A DNA stretch of 64,000 bases from Segatella copri (lineage in GTDB: Bacteria; Bacteroidota; Bacteroidia; Bacteroidales; Bacteroidaceae). The notes below the pieces were generated by a model. It did not search any database. It had not been told where the DNA came from and saw only the letters and a list, made by a program, of their open reading frames with translations. Positions within the stretch are counted from its first letter, which is position 1, and each line of letters opens with the position of its first letter. The stretch is taken from contig NZ_NMPZ01000017.1 of assembly GCF_002224675.1 (NCBI RefSeq), positions 26,877 to 90,876 on the forward strand, in the 5' to 3' direction. Positions 25,706-34,143 of the stretch are shown here, one piece after another. The translations under genes and the position numbers were made by a program.

Positions 25706-26008
25706 AATCTTACAGTTGTTTATTCTTAGTTTGACTTGATTTCACTTGCCACCGAATGCGATTCGGTTGCGGTTGCAAAGTTAAGGAGATTTTTCAGACA
25801 TTGGCATCATGTGTAGGTTACGAGTAGATAAATACCAGGTTTATTAAGTTCATAATCTATTAATAATCAAGCTACCAAAGATATTAATACTTTTTAATAG
25901 AGTAGATAATAAAAAGAGGAATAAAAGTAGTATCTTTGCAGAAAAATACAATTATAAGGCACTCTAATAGCCTATCTGATAGTAACAATAACAATTAAAA
26001 GAATAGTT
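25706..26008. promoter_or_regulatory. Divergent promoter region of the alpha-galactoside locus
   Basis: On the minus strand TAACTTTG (25776-25783) serves the receptor/galactosidase operon, with a leader of about 65 bases. On the plus strand TATCTTTG (25931-25938) serves the DUF6377 gene. Neither has a well-placed TTTG, which fits activator-dependent promoters. The AT-rich stretch between (25800-25930) should hold operator sites; no clear palindrome is visible to me. Confidence 0.65.
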
Positions 26009-27625
26009 ATGAAAGTAGTATTGTGGTTCTTAATGATGCTTATGCCATTGCTGGCAAGTGCTTCTTCCGTAAACGAGGAACAGCTGTTCCATCGTCTAGA
26101 CAGTTACATCGCTCAGCGAAGCAAGTTTACCCAAAGAAAAGAAGCGAAACTGCTAAGACTCAAAAAGCAACTACACATGACTTCCGACAAGCGTAGCCAG
26201 CTTAGTCTCTATAACCAAATCTACAGGGAGTATTATACCTACCGTTACGACTCTGCCATGACATACGCCAAGAAGGGCTACCAGCTGGCAGTACAACTTC
26301 AGGATGATTATTTCGTCAACCTGAATAAAATCAATCGCGCGGCAGTGCTGTCAACAGGCGGTTTCTACAGCCAGGCAGAAGACTTAATGCTCACAATGGA
26401 TGTGGAGAAAATGTCACCTAAGTTATTGCAATACTATTATTATACCTTGACTTGGGTATATAGCTACTGGGAAACATTCTGCAACAAGTCGGAGTTTCAA
26501 GAAGGATTCGCAGCCAAGAAACGTTTTTATTTAGGCAAGACTCTTGAGCATATCGGCAACAAGGAATCCGCTCTTTATTACTATCTTTCAGGAGAGTTTG
26601 AATTTCTAAAGCAGCGTACTAGTAAAAAGACGCTTCAGTTCTACATGAAGGCACTTTCAGCCAGTCCCCTGAACAGCCGTGTGCATGCCTCATCGGCTTA
26701 TTGCATAGCCCGCTATTATTATGATACCGACCAAAAGGATTTATACGAAAAGTATATTGTAGAAGCAGCCATCTCAGACCAGATATGTCCCCTGAAGGAG
26801 AATCTGGCCCTTCAGGAGTTTTCCACCTATCTATATAATAAGGATGCCTCCTATGCAAAGAGGGTTGCCAAATACCTCTATTGCTCCATGGAGGATGCCC
26901 AATTCTACAACAACCGTCTCCGCATGGTTGAGATTTCACGCATACTTCCCCTTATCACAGAAACGAACCATCAGGCAGAAGTACGCAAGAACCGCATCAT
27001 AACAGCATCTCTCGTCATCGTGAGTATCCTGTCGCTAGGATTCCTTGCCATGGCTTTCTTTGCATTCAAGATGAACAAGCGTCTGGCCAAGAGCCGTAGG
27101 GAGATAAAAAGCCAAAATACACTCTTGGACGAACTGAACCAGAAGCTGCTCAATACCAATAAGCGAAGAGAGACCTATATGCATTTATTCATGGACATCA
27201 GCGCCGTATATATCAAGAAACTGGATGATTATCGCAAATTGGTAAGCCGCAAAATCAAGGCAAAACAAACTGCCGATCTTCTGACTGCCATCAGCAGCTA
27301 CAAGCTGGCAGAAGAAGAGGCTGCCAACTTCTATATTCGCTTCGACAAGGCATTCATTGACTTGTATCCGAATTTCGTCGCAGAGTTCAACCAACTGCTG
27401 TTGCCAGAAAAGCAGATTGTTCTCCCTGCCCCTAACAGTCTCACCAAGGAACTGCGTATCTATGCACTGATGCGACTAGGAATTACGGATGGTCAGGAAC
27501 TGGCCACCCTCCTGTTCTATTCTACGCAAACCATCTATAATTACAAGACAGCCATCAGAAAGCGAGCCAAAGACCTCACCACTTTTGATGCAGCCATCAA
27601 CCGACTATGCAATGTGATAGGCTAA
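26009..27625 (+). CDS. DUF6377-type membrane regulator with C-terminal helix-turn-helix
   Basis: This 538-residue protein has a signal peptide (MKVVLWFLMMLMPLLASAS), a helical tetratricopeptide-like periplasmic domain (about 25-325), one membrane segment (about 333-352, ASLVIVSILSLGFLAMAFFAF), a coiled-coil linker (NKRLAKSRREIKSQNTLLDELNQKL), and a cytoplasmic domain. That domain ends in a LuxR-like helix-turn-helix (ELATLLFYSTQTIYNYKTAIRKRAK). This layout fits DUF6377 proteins, which often stand next to carbohydrate loci in Bacteroidales. It is divergent from the receptor/GH36 operon and likely senses the sugar in the periplasm to switch that operon. The sensing mechanism is inference. Confidence 0.82.
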   Translation: MKVVLWFLMMLMPLLASASSVNEEQLFHRLDSYIAQRSKFTQRKEAKLLRLKKQLHMTSDKRSQLSLYNQIYREYYTYRYDSAMTYAKKGYQLAVQLQDDYFVNLNKINRAAVLSTGGFYSQAEDLMLTMDVEKMSPKLLQYYYYTLTWVYSYWETFCNKSEFQEGFAAKKRFYLGKTLEHIGNKESALYYYLSGEFEFLKQRTSKKTLQFYMKALSASPLNSRVHASSAYCIARYYYDTDQKDLYEKYIVEAAISDQICPLKENLALQEFSTYLYNKDASYAKRVAKYLYCSMEDAQFYNNRLRMVEISRILPLITETNHQAEVRKNRIITASLVIVSILSLGFLAMAFFAFKMNKRLAKSRREIKSQNTLLDELNQKLLNTNKRRETYMHLFMDISAVYIKKLDDYRKLVSRKIKAKQTADLLTAISSYKLAEEEAANFYIRFDKAFIDLYPNFVAEFNQLLLPEKQIVLPAPNSLTKELRIYALMRLGITDGQELATLLFYSTQTIYNYKTAIRKRAKDLTTFDAAINRLCNVIG

Positions 27626-27658
27626 CCAGAACAAGTGCCTGGTAAGCCCCAAAGCGTA

Positions 27659-28786
27659 TTAATTGGCAAACTGCACGCAGACAGGTTTTCCAACCTTTAT
27701 GTCCTGCTTCGTATCAACCATCATTCCAGTTTTCTTATTGAGTTTGAAAACCTGAATCACATGGCTGTCACGGCACGCCACAAGCATGAACTGTCCGTTA
27801 GGCGTGATGGCGAAGTTGCGAGGATGGGCAGCTGTAGGTTGGAATCCTATCTTTGTGAGCAGACCCGATTTCTTATCTACGGCAAATACCGAAATGCCCT
27901 CATCGGTTAACCGATGGGAAGCATAGAGAAAGCGACCGTCAGGAGACAGATGAATATCGGCACTTCCAAGCGTACGGGTCTTCGAAGCCTGTATGCGCTG
28001 CAACTCCTGCAATGTACCCTTGTTATATCCCAATACGGTTACCGTGCCATCCAGTTCGCCTATCAGGTAAGCCACATTGCCTTTTGAATTGAATACAAGA
28101 TGGCGTGGTCCCGTTCCTTTAGGTGCCTGATAGGCAAGAACAGGATTAGATAAAAATTCCTTTCCATCATTTACCTGGAAGCGCCAGATACAGTCGTTCC
28201 CCAAATCATTGGCAAGCATATATTGATGATCAGGAGTCATCTGGCAGCAATGGATATGCGATACCATGCCGCTCCCCTCCCGATGCATATCAAAATATTG
28301 CGATTCTGGCGCCACACTTCCATCTTCCTTGATTGGGAATAAGGAAATATCACCCCCATTATAATTGGAAGTCACCACATACCCACCATACAGCATCACA
28401 TTGCATGGTGCCGCACCCGGCATCTTGTTTTCCGGTCGAGTAGCCTTCGTTCCGCACTTCTGATACCCAAGCGGAGTCATCGTTCCCTCCTTCTTATTGA
28501 GGATGAAAGCCCCGAGCCCTTGTCGCCCATCATCATATTCGCTCACGGCATAAACCCGATTTGCATCATGATTCATCATGAGAAACGAAGGATTGCCCGC
28601 TTGTACATTGCTAACCAATTGTGATTTCCCAGTACGTTGGTTGAAACGATAAACATACATTCCGTCAGAAGTACTCTGGTCGGTATAGGTACCTACTACC
28701 ATTGTAAGTTCATCACTCGCCACTGCCGGCATCCCCACAGCCATTGTCAAGGACAAGCCTGCCAATATCGTCTTTATATTGCCCAT
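27659..28786 (-). CDS. Lactonase-family seven-bladed beta-propeller, secreted
   Basis: This 375-residue protein has a signal peptide (MGNIKTILAGLSLTMAVGMPAVA) and a full beta-propeller of the 6-phosphogluconolactonase family (PF10282). Hallmarks are GTYTDQSTSDGMYVYRFN, NPSFLMMNHDANRVYAVSEY, GTGPRHLVFNSKGNVAYLIGEL, SADIHLSPDGRFLYASHR and HPRNFAITPNGQFMLVA. The cytoplasmic enzyme hydrolyses 6-phosphogluconolactone; a secreted member more likely acts on another lactone. I start at the ATG at 28786, because the signal peptide begins there and upstream codons lie in non-conserved sequence. It is convergent with the DUF6377 gene and probably monocistronic. Confidence 0.88.
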   Translation of the reverse strand: MGNIKTILAGLSLTMAVGMPAVASDELTMVVGTYTDQSTSDGMYVYRFNQRTGKSQLVSNVQAGNPSFLMMNHDANRVYAVSEYDDGRQGLGAFILNKKEGTMTPLGYQKCGTKATRPENKMPGAAPCNVMLYGGYVVTSNYNGGDISLFPIKEDGSVAPESQYFDMHREGSGMVSHIHCCQMTPDHQYMLANDLGNDCIWRFQVNDGKEFLSNPVLAYQAPKGTGPRHLVFNSKGNVAYLIGELDGTVTVLGYNKGTLQELQRIQASKTRTLGSADIHLSPDGRFLYASHRLTDEGISVFAVDKKSGLLTKIGFQPTAAHPRNFAITPNGQFMLVACRDSHVIQVFKLNKKTGMMVDTKQDIKVGKPVCVQFAN

Positions 28787-28870
28787 AATTGCTATATTTA
28801 TTATCAAGTCAATAGTATATATAATGTTTAGAGGGGCAAAAATACAAAAAGAAAAGGAAACGGGCAAATG

Positions 28871-28915
28871 AAATGGCAGAAAATTGAGAATAATCCTCAA
28901 CTTTCTACCATTTTC
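28871..28915. terminator. Diverged second copy of the repeated terminator hairpin
   Basis: The same ATGGCAGAAA...TTTCTaCCATTTTC arrangement as at 20539-20583, here with several stem mismatches. It precedes the second ATPase promoter; no plus-strand gene ends here, so it was probably moved together with the ATPase 5' end. Confidence 0.7.
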
Positions 28916-28916
28916 T

Positions 28917-28947
28917 TTTGCATATTCAATAAATAGTTGTATCTTTG
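28917..28947 (+). promoter_or_regulatory. ATPase promoter, copy 2, now upstream of a YhcG gene
   Basis: TTTG (28917-28920), 19 bases, TATCTTTG (28940-28947), an intact consensus. It originally served the ATPase whose first 36 codons follow; its present downstream gene is yhcG copy 2 at 29102. Confidence 0.8.
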
Positions 28948-28987
28948 CCATTACAATAAAGTTGTAACACTAAAGATGTAATGGCGT

Positions 28988-29098
28988 ATGAAACTAAATA
29001 ACAGGAAATTAGCAAATCCTTTCATCTGCCAAGGTTATGAAAGTCCCGAGTATTTCTGCGACAGAGAGGCTGAAACAAAGACCTTGATGTTGTACTAA
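28988..29098 (+). pseudogene. Truncated AAA-ATPase head, copy 2
   Basis: Thirty-six codons, beginning NRKLANPFICQGYESPEYFCDRE after MKLN and ending LMLY-stop, match the first part of the pseudogene at 20657 almost residue for residue. Homology at DNA level runs on past the stop (CTAAAGAATGGAAGGAAT against CTGAAGAACGGCAGGAAC in copy 1), so a small change created the stop and the rest of the ATPase is gone. The remnant lies directly in front of the second YhcG gene. Confidence 0.85.
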
Positions 29099-29101
29099 AG
29101 A

Positions 29102-30292
29102 ATGGAAGGAATAACAGCTAAAATCAGTAGCATTATGAAAGAACCCGGCAAGAAATATAACGATGAAGACAACATGCTCGTCAACGACTTGCGTTCCATC
29201 GTCAGCAAGGCTCGCAGCAAAGCATTTGCTGCCGTCAATTATTCTCTGGTGGAAAGAAACTGGAGAATAGGACAACGTATTGTGGAACAGGAACAGAACG
29301 GAGCATCACGTGCAGAATACGGAAAGCATGTGATAGAGATTGCTTCGGCTGCTCTTACAGAGGAATTCGGGAAGGGATTCTCATATACGAATATTGCCAA
29401 TTACAAAAGGTTTTATCTGACATTCAACAACTTACAAATTCTTCAGACAATGTCTGAAGAATTTAACAATCCAATTCAGCAGACACTGCCTGCTAAATCT
29501 TCAGCCCCGCACAAAGAAGACAAAGCAGAGTCTACCCAATCCGAGTTACGCCTTCTTCCTTGGTCTCATTACGAGCGACTTATACGAGTAGAAGACAAAA
29601 AGGCTCGTGAATGGTATGCAAAGGAGGCATTCGAGCAAGGTTGGAGTTTCAGAACCTTGAACCGCAATATCAACACCTTATATTATGAACGTCTTCTTAT
29701 GTCAAAGAAGAAGCAGCCAGTCGTTAACGAGATGCAAGACAAGACAAAGGCTTATCAGCAAGACAAACTCGAATACATCAAATCACCTGTTGTCTTGGAA
29801 TTCCTTGGATTACCGGAAGGCCCCTCCCTTGCAGAATCAAAACTGGAGACAGCCATCATCAACAACCTAGAGAAATTCTTGATGGAAATGGGAAAGGGAT
29901 ATGCGCTTGTGGCTCGTCAGCAACATATTCGAACCGAGGAAAACGACTACTACATCGATTTGGTGTTTTACAATTACCTCATCAAATCATTTATTTTGGT
30001 CGATTTGAAGGTAAATCGCATCACTTATCAAGATGTAGGACAGATGGATATGTATCTTCAGATGTACGACAAGAAGAAAAAAGGACCAGACGACAACCCT
30101 ACCATCGGCATCATCCTTTGCACCGAGACCGATTCGGATGTGGCACGATACTCTACCCTCGCCAAAAACGACCAGATGTTCGCTGCTAAATACAAGCTTT
30201 ACTTGCCAGACAAAGAAGACCTCAGAAGAGAAATCGAACGACAGAAGGAACTGTATCTAATGGCTCATCCTGAAGAAAACGATAAAGAGTAA
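29102..30292 (+). CDS. YhcG-family PD-(D/E)XK nuclease (DUF1016), copy 2
   Basis: This 396-residue protein has the YhcG layout: helical N-domain (about 20-190, with NWRIGQRIVEQEQ and LLPWSHYERLI) and C-terminal nuclease domain (about 225-380). Catalytic residues are D286 in YYIDLVF and D301-L-K303 in ILVDLKV, with the same 15-residue spacing as in copy 1. A polar insert (about 120-145, NPIQQTLPAKSS...KAESTQSE) separates the N-domain halves. The first six residues are encoded by leftover ATPase sequence, so the native start may be the internal Met about 13 residues later (MKEPGKKYNDED). The protein is clearly diverged from the other two YhcG proteins. A terminator follows. A defence or mobile-DNA role is inferred from family habits. 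Confidence 0.88.
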   Translation: MEGITAKISSIMKEPGKKYNDEDNMLVNDLRSIVSKARSKAFAAVNYSLVERNWRIGQRIVEQEQNGASRAEYGKHVIEIASAALTEEFGKGFSYTNIANYKRFYLTFNNLQILQTMSEEFNNPIQQTLPAKSSAPHKEDKAESTQSELRLLPWSHYERLIRVEDKKAREWYAKEAFEQGWSFRTLNRNINTLYYERLLMSKKKQPVVNEMQDKTKAYQQDKLEYIKSPVVLEFLGLPEGPSLAESKLETAIINNLEKFLMEMGKGYALVARQQHIRTEENDYYIDLVFYNYLIKSFILVDLKVNRITYQDVGQMDMYLQMYDKKKKGPDDNPTIGIILCTETDSDVARYSTLAKNDQMFAAKYKLYLPDKEDLRREIERQKELYLMAHPEENDKE

Positions 30293-30332
30293 TTCTTCTG
30301 GCAGTATCAGAATAATTAGAAGGAACCATTAC

Positions 30333-30364
30333 AAAAAGGTCAGACGCTGTCTGACCTTTTTGTA
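30333..30364 (+). terminator. Strong terminator after yhcG copy 2
   Basis: A perfect 13-base-pair stem (AAAAAGGTCAGAC and its complement) around GCT, ending in a T-run. It separates the accessory block from proA. Confidence 0.92.
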
Positions 30365-30423
30365 TCTCATTTTCGTATAACTATCCATTTATCTATAAAA
30401 TCATCACTTTTTCTTGCATAAAG

Positions 30424-30455
30424 TTTGCAATTTCCAATATTTATGCTTACCTTTG
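30424..30455 (+). promoter_or_regulatory. Promoter of proA-argF'
   Basis: TTTG (30424-30427), 20 bases, TACCTTTG (30448-30455). Transcription should start near 30,462, about 60 bases before the proA ATG. Confidence 0.85.
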
Positions 30456-30524
30456 CCGTTGTTAAGAGGGAACTCATAACACATTACCAAATATCTTATC
30501 ATCAAATAAGAAAGGAAATAGCAA

Positions 30525-31856
30525 ATGGAACTGAAAGAGACTTTCCAAAAAGTGAAGGCAGCCAGCAAGACACTGGGCTTGCTCAGCGACGAACAACGTA
30601 ATGAAATCCTGCAGGCGGTGGCTGATGCTATCATCGCAGAGACTCCTGCGCTCCTTGCAGCAAACGCAGAAGACTTGGCGAAGATGGACAAGGCGAACCC
30701 GCTCTACGACCGATTGCAGCTCACAGAGCAGCGACTCGTGGATATCGCTTCGGATATGAGACACGTAAGTACCCTGCCCTCACCACTCGGAAGAGTTCTC
30801 AAAGACAAGACACTCGAAAATGGTTTGCACCTGCAGCGAGTAGCCGTTCCATTCGGAGTCATCGGCATGATTTACGAGGCTCGTCCTAACGTAACCTTCG
30901 ATGTATTCTCGCTCTGTTTCAAGAGTGGAAACGCTTGCGTATTGAAGGGAGGAAAGGATGCAAACAACTCTAATACAGCAAGTATCGAACTTATCCACAA
31001 AGTGTTGATAAAGTATGGAATCAATCCTGATGTGGCAACTCTCCTCCCTGCTACCCATGAGGCTACCGGCGAAATGCTGAATGCCGTGGGCTATATCGAC
31101 CTCTGTATTCCTCGTGGCGGAAAGAAGCTCATCAACTTCGTACGTGATACTGCCAAAGTACCGGTTATAGAGACCGGAGCCGGCGTGGTACACTGCTACT
31201 TCGACAAGGATGGCGACCTGGAGATGGGCAAGCGCATCATCACCAATGCCAAGTGCCGAAGAGTGAGCGTATGCAATGCACTCGACTGTCTGCTGATTCA
31301 TGAAAGCAGATTAAGCAACCTCCCTGCTCTCTGCGAGGGTCTCGCCGAGAAACAGACCAAGATTCATGCTGATTCCAAGGCTTACGAGGCTTTAAAGGGA
31401 CACTATCCTGATACCTTATTATATAAGGCAGAGGAAAGCGAGGCGAAAATGAAGGAGGCAGGTTTGCTGACTGCGGATTGCAAATCAGCAGGCTCAACAG
31501 AAACAGATGCCAACATGAAGAGCATCTGGAACACCGAATGGCTCAGCATGCAGATGGGTATCAAGACCGTGGCTTCGGAAGATGAGGCGCTCGAACACAT
31601 CGCTACCTACGGAAGCGGACACAGCGAGAGCATCGTTTCCAATGATGAAGCTGCCCAGAAGAAGTTCCAGGCATTGGTAGATGCAGCCTGCGTTTATGTA
31701 AACGCTCCTACCAGCTTTACCGATGGTGCACAGTTCGGATTGGGCGCAGAGATTGGCATCAGTACCCAGAAGCTTGGAGCCCGCGGACCTATGGCACTAG
31801 AAGAGATTACCACCTACAAGTGGCTGATTACAGGAAATGGACAAACAAGGAAGTAA
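30525..31856 (+). CDS. proA: Glutamate-5-semialdehyde dehydrogenase with an internal insertion
   Basis: This 443-residue enzyme reduces glutamyl-5-phosphate to glutamate semialdehyde with NADPH, after ProB. Family motifs are clear: [26 protein letters not shown]-like KGGKDA, the catalytic cysteine in [13 protein letters not shown], and the C-terminal [17 protein letters not shown]. Between DTLLYKAEE and [12 protein letters not shown] there is an extra stretch of about 25 residues (roughly 303-329) that normal ProA proteins do not have, including TADCKSA (316-322). Its DNA contains the same REP-like core as the intergenic palindrome at 5316. The frame is kept, so the protein may still fold with a surface loop. 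It is followed by argF' 57 bases later. Confidence 0.93.
   Translation: MELKETFQKVKAASKTLGLLSDEQRNEILQAVADAIIAETPALLAANAEDLAKMDKANPLYDRLQLTEQRLVDIASDMRHVSTLPSPLGRVLKDKTLENGLHLQRVAVPFGVIGMIYEARPNVTFDVFSLCFKSGNACVLKGGKDANNSNTASIELIHKVLIKYGINPDVATLLPATHEATGEMLNAVGYIDLCIPRGGKKLINFVRDTAKVPVIETGAGVVHCYFDKDGDLEMGKRIITNAKCRRVSVCNALDCLLIHESRLSNLPALCEGLAEKQTKIHADSKAYEALKGHYPDTLLYKAEESEAKMKEAGLLTADCKSAGSTETDANMKSIWNTEWLSMQMGIKTVASEDEALEHIATYGSGHSESIVSNDEAAQKKFQALVDAACVYVNAPTSFTDGAQFGLGAEIGISTQKLGARGPMALEEITTYKWLITGNGQTRK
31465..31491. repeat. REP-like element core inside proA
   Basis: TGCTGA (31465-31470) and TCAGCA (31485-31490) are inverted around CTGCGGATTGCAAA. The 21 bases at 31471-31491 match the palindrome at 5316-5336 (minus strand) except for one base. 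Confidence 0.75.
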
Positions 31857-31913
31857 AGAGTGAAGAATTCAATAGCTTTATATTAGAAATAACAAATAAA
31901 AAACGAAATAACA

Positions 31914-32876
31914 ATGAAGACATTCTTTAATGTTGAAGACCTTGGCGACTTGAAAGCAGCACTCGCCGAGGCACAGGAAGTGAAAGCAAACCGTTTCGGT
32001 TATCAGGAGTTGGGCAAGAACAAAACCTTGCTGATGATATTCTTCAATAATAGTCTCCGCACCCGACTGAGTACACAGAAGGCTGCGATGAACCTGGGCA
32101 TGAATGTGATTGTGCTCGATGTAAATGCCGGTGCCTGGAAACTGGAGACAGAGCGTGGCGTTATCATGGATGGCGACAAGAGTGAGCACCTGCTTGAAGC
32201 AATCCCAGTGATGGGTAGCTTCTGCGACCTTATCGGTGTGCGCAGCTTTGCCGGTCTGAAAGACCGTGACTACGATTATGCCGAGACCATCGTCAACCAG
32301 TTTGTAAAGTACAGCGGTCGCCCAGTCTTCGCTATGGAGACAGCCACCGTTCACCCACTCCAGGCATTCGCCGACCTCATCACCATCGAGGAGCACAAGA
32401 AGGTGGCTCGTCCAAAGGTAGTCCTGACCTGGGCTCCTCACTGCCGTGCCTTGCCTCAAGCTGTGCCAAACTCATTCGCTCAATGGATGAACGCAGCCGA
32501 TGTTGATTTCGTGGTTACTCATCCTGAGGGCTATGAACTCGACCCTAAGTTCGTGGGCAATGCCAAGGTAGAGTACGACCAGAAAAAGGCGCTGGAAGGT
32601 GCAGACTTCGTTTATGCCAAGAACTGGAGCTGTCCGGGGGTGAAAGACCCTGCACAGTATGGTGAGATTCTGAGCAAGGATATGAGCTGGACCATCGACG
32701 AGGAACATATGAGCTGGACCAATGACGGTTGCTTCATGCACTGTCTGCCAGTACGCCGCGGTCTGATTGTTACCGATGATGTCATCGAGAGCAAGAACAG
32801 CCTGGTGATTCCAGAGGCAGCCAACCGTGAGATTTCAGCCGAGGTTGTCATCAAGCGTATGCTCGAATCACTCTAA
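31914..32876 (+). CDS. argF': N-succinylornithine carbamoyltransferase (ArgF')
   Basis: This 320-residue enzyme belongs to the transcarbamylase fold. It shows the carbamoyl-phosphate loop SLRTRLSTQKAAMNLG (47-62) and FMHCLPVRRGLIVTDDV near 275-290. The sequence follows the Bacteroides fragilis succinylornithine transcarbamylase closely (KLETERGVIMDGDK, HPLQSFADLITIEE-like block, VPNSFAQWMNA). That enzyme makes N-succinylcitrulline in an arginine route using succinylated intermediates. The specificity residue, Pro90 in B. fragilis as I recall, is Ser90 here (MDGDKSEHLL); the acetyl-specific enzymes have Glu. Ser should still favour succinylornithine. The gene is in an operon with proA. Confidence 0.9.
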   Translation: MKTFFNVEDLGDLKAALAEAQEVKANRFGYQELGKNKTLLMIFFNNSLRTRLSTQKAAMNLGMNVIVLDVNAGAWKLETERGVIMDGDKSEHLLEAIPVMGSFCDLIGVRSFAGLKDRDYDYAETIVNQFVKYSGRPVFAMETATVHPLQAFADLITIEEHKKVARPKVVLTWAPHCRALPQAVPNSFAQWMNAADVDFVVTHPEGYELDPKFVGNAKVEYDQKKALEGADFVYAKNWSCPGVKDPAQYGEILSKDMSWTIDEEHMSWTNDGCFMHCLPVRRGLIVTDDVIESKNSLVIPEAANREISAEVVIKRMLESL

Positions 32877-32900
32877 AGCAGGAAATAAGAAAAAGATAGG

Positions 32901-32939
32901 GGGAAGTAAAGGAAAACAAGCCTTTACTTCCCTCTTTTT
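32901..32939 (+). terminator. Terminator after argF'
   Basis: A perfect 12-base-pair stem (GGGAAGTAAAGG and its complement) with an eight-base loop and a following T-run. Confidence 0.9.
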
Positions 32940-33026
32940 CGTTCTATCCAGCCTGATCCTATCCCCATATCTAGGTATTTTTATCTTTTCATCCTGTCTA
33001 TATTTTTATATCTCACATATTATCCG

Positions 33027-33034
33027 TACCTTTG
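33027..33034 (+). promoter_or_regulatory. -7 element for the RidA-like gene
   Basis: TACCTTTG, 24 bases before the ATG at 33058. The upstream sequence is T-rich without a clear TTTG at the right distance. Confidence 0.6.
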
Positions 33035-33057
33035 CCGGCGAAAAAAAGAAAAACAAG

Positions 33058-34125
33058 ATGGACAAGTACATAATACTATCACCAGAAGCTAAGGGTTCAT
33101 TCAATGATCGCCTTAACTTTCTGTATCTAAAACTAGGTAACTTTCTCGATACAGAGAAACTGGAAAATCGTACCTTGCAATATTGTAAGGTATTCCTCAG
33201 CGACTCCCAGAACCAGATAAAAGAGTTAGAAGAATCTCTCCTTTATCAGGAATTTATGAAAGGCGCAAACCTCACTATCGTGGAACAGACTCCACTGAAT
33301 GGCAGTAAGGTAAGCCTGCTGATCAAGACTACGGATGAAGCTACACCTATCTTATTCCACAGTCTTCGTCTTACAGAAGAGGAAGCAAAGGGAAAGGATT
33401 CGTACGAGCAGACCCATTTTCTCTTCAATAAATATCTGAAGACTATCGAAGGTACGGATATGACCATGGAACGCAACCTGGTTCGCACCTGGATATACGT
33501 CACCAACATCGATGTAAACTATCAAGGTGTAGTAGAAGCCCGCAATGACGTCTTCGACCAAGAAGGATTGACTGCCGACACCCACTACATTGCCAGCACG
33601 GGTATCGGTGGTGCCACTCCGGTACGCCACGCAGCTGTAGCCATCGACTTCCTCACCATCCCCCATATCAAGGAAGAGGACAAGAAGTATCTTCAGGCAC
33701 TCGATCATCTGAATCCTACCCATGAATATGGAGTAGCCTTCGAACGAGGAACCCGGCTTACGCTACCTACCCATACTCTCCATCCAGAAGGAAGCCAGCA
33801 GTTCAAGCAACAATACTTCATCTCCGGTACAGCCAGTATCGACAAGCATGGAGATGTGGTCTATGAAGGAGACATCGTGCGCCAGACCGGCAGACTGCTT
33901 GAGAACATCGGCGCCCTGCTGAAAGATGGCGATGCCACGATGAATGATATCCAATACTTCATCATCTATCTGCGCGACATCTCCGACTATCATACGGTTG
34001 ACAGACTGATGCAGCAGTTTTATCCCCAGATTCCCCGCATCATCGTGGAGGCTAAAGTATGCCGCCCCGGCTGGTTGATAGAAATGGAATGCATTGCTGA
34101 GAAGGAATCATGTTCTACAGAATAA
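33058..34125 (+). CDS. RidA/YjgF-fold protein, chorismatase-like
   Basis: This 355-residue protein is far longer than simple RidA (about 130). The C-terminal half (about 225-345) has the YjgF fold (YFISGTASIDKHGDVVYEGDIVRQTGRLLENIGALL, then IIYLRDISDY and PRIIVEAKVCRPGWLIEMECIA). The N-terminal half has related blocks (WIYVTNIDVNYQGVVEARNDVF, YIASTGIGG). Two such halves occur in FkbO/Hyg5-type chorismatases, but the catalytic residues cannot be checked by eye, so an enzyme activity is not assigned. The ATG at 33058 is chosen because it follows the promoter element; earlier in-frame codons run into argF'. It is probably monocistronic and convergent with the PD40 gene. Confidence 0.65.
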   Translation: MDKYIILSPEAKGSFNDRLNFLYLKLGNFLDTEKLENRTLQYCKVFLSDSQNQIKELEESLLYQEFMKGANLTIVEQTPLNGSKVSLLIKTTDEATPILFHSLRLTEEEAKGKDSYEQTHFLFNKYLKTIEGTDMTMERNLVRTWIYVTNIDVNYQGVVEARNDVFDQEGLTADTHYIASTGIGGATPVRHAAVAIDFLTIPHIKEEDKKYLQALDHLNPTHEYGVAFERGTRLTLPTHTLHPEGSQQFKQQYFISGTASIDKHGDVVYEGDIVRQTGRLLENIGALLKDGDATMNDIQYFIIYLRDISDYHTVDRLMQQFYPQIPRIIVEAKVCRPGWLIEMECIAEKESCSTE

Positions 34126-34143
34126 GGAATTATAAAGATTCCG

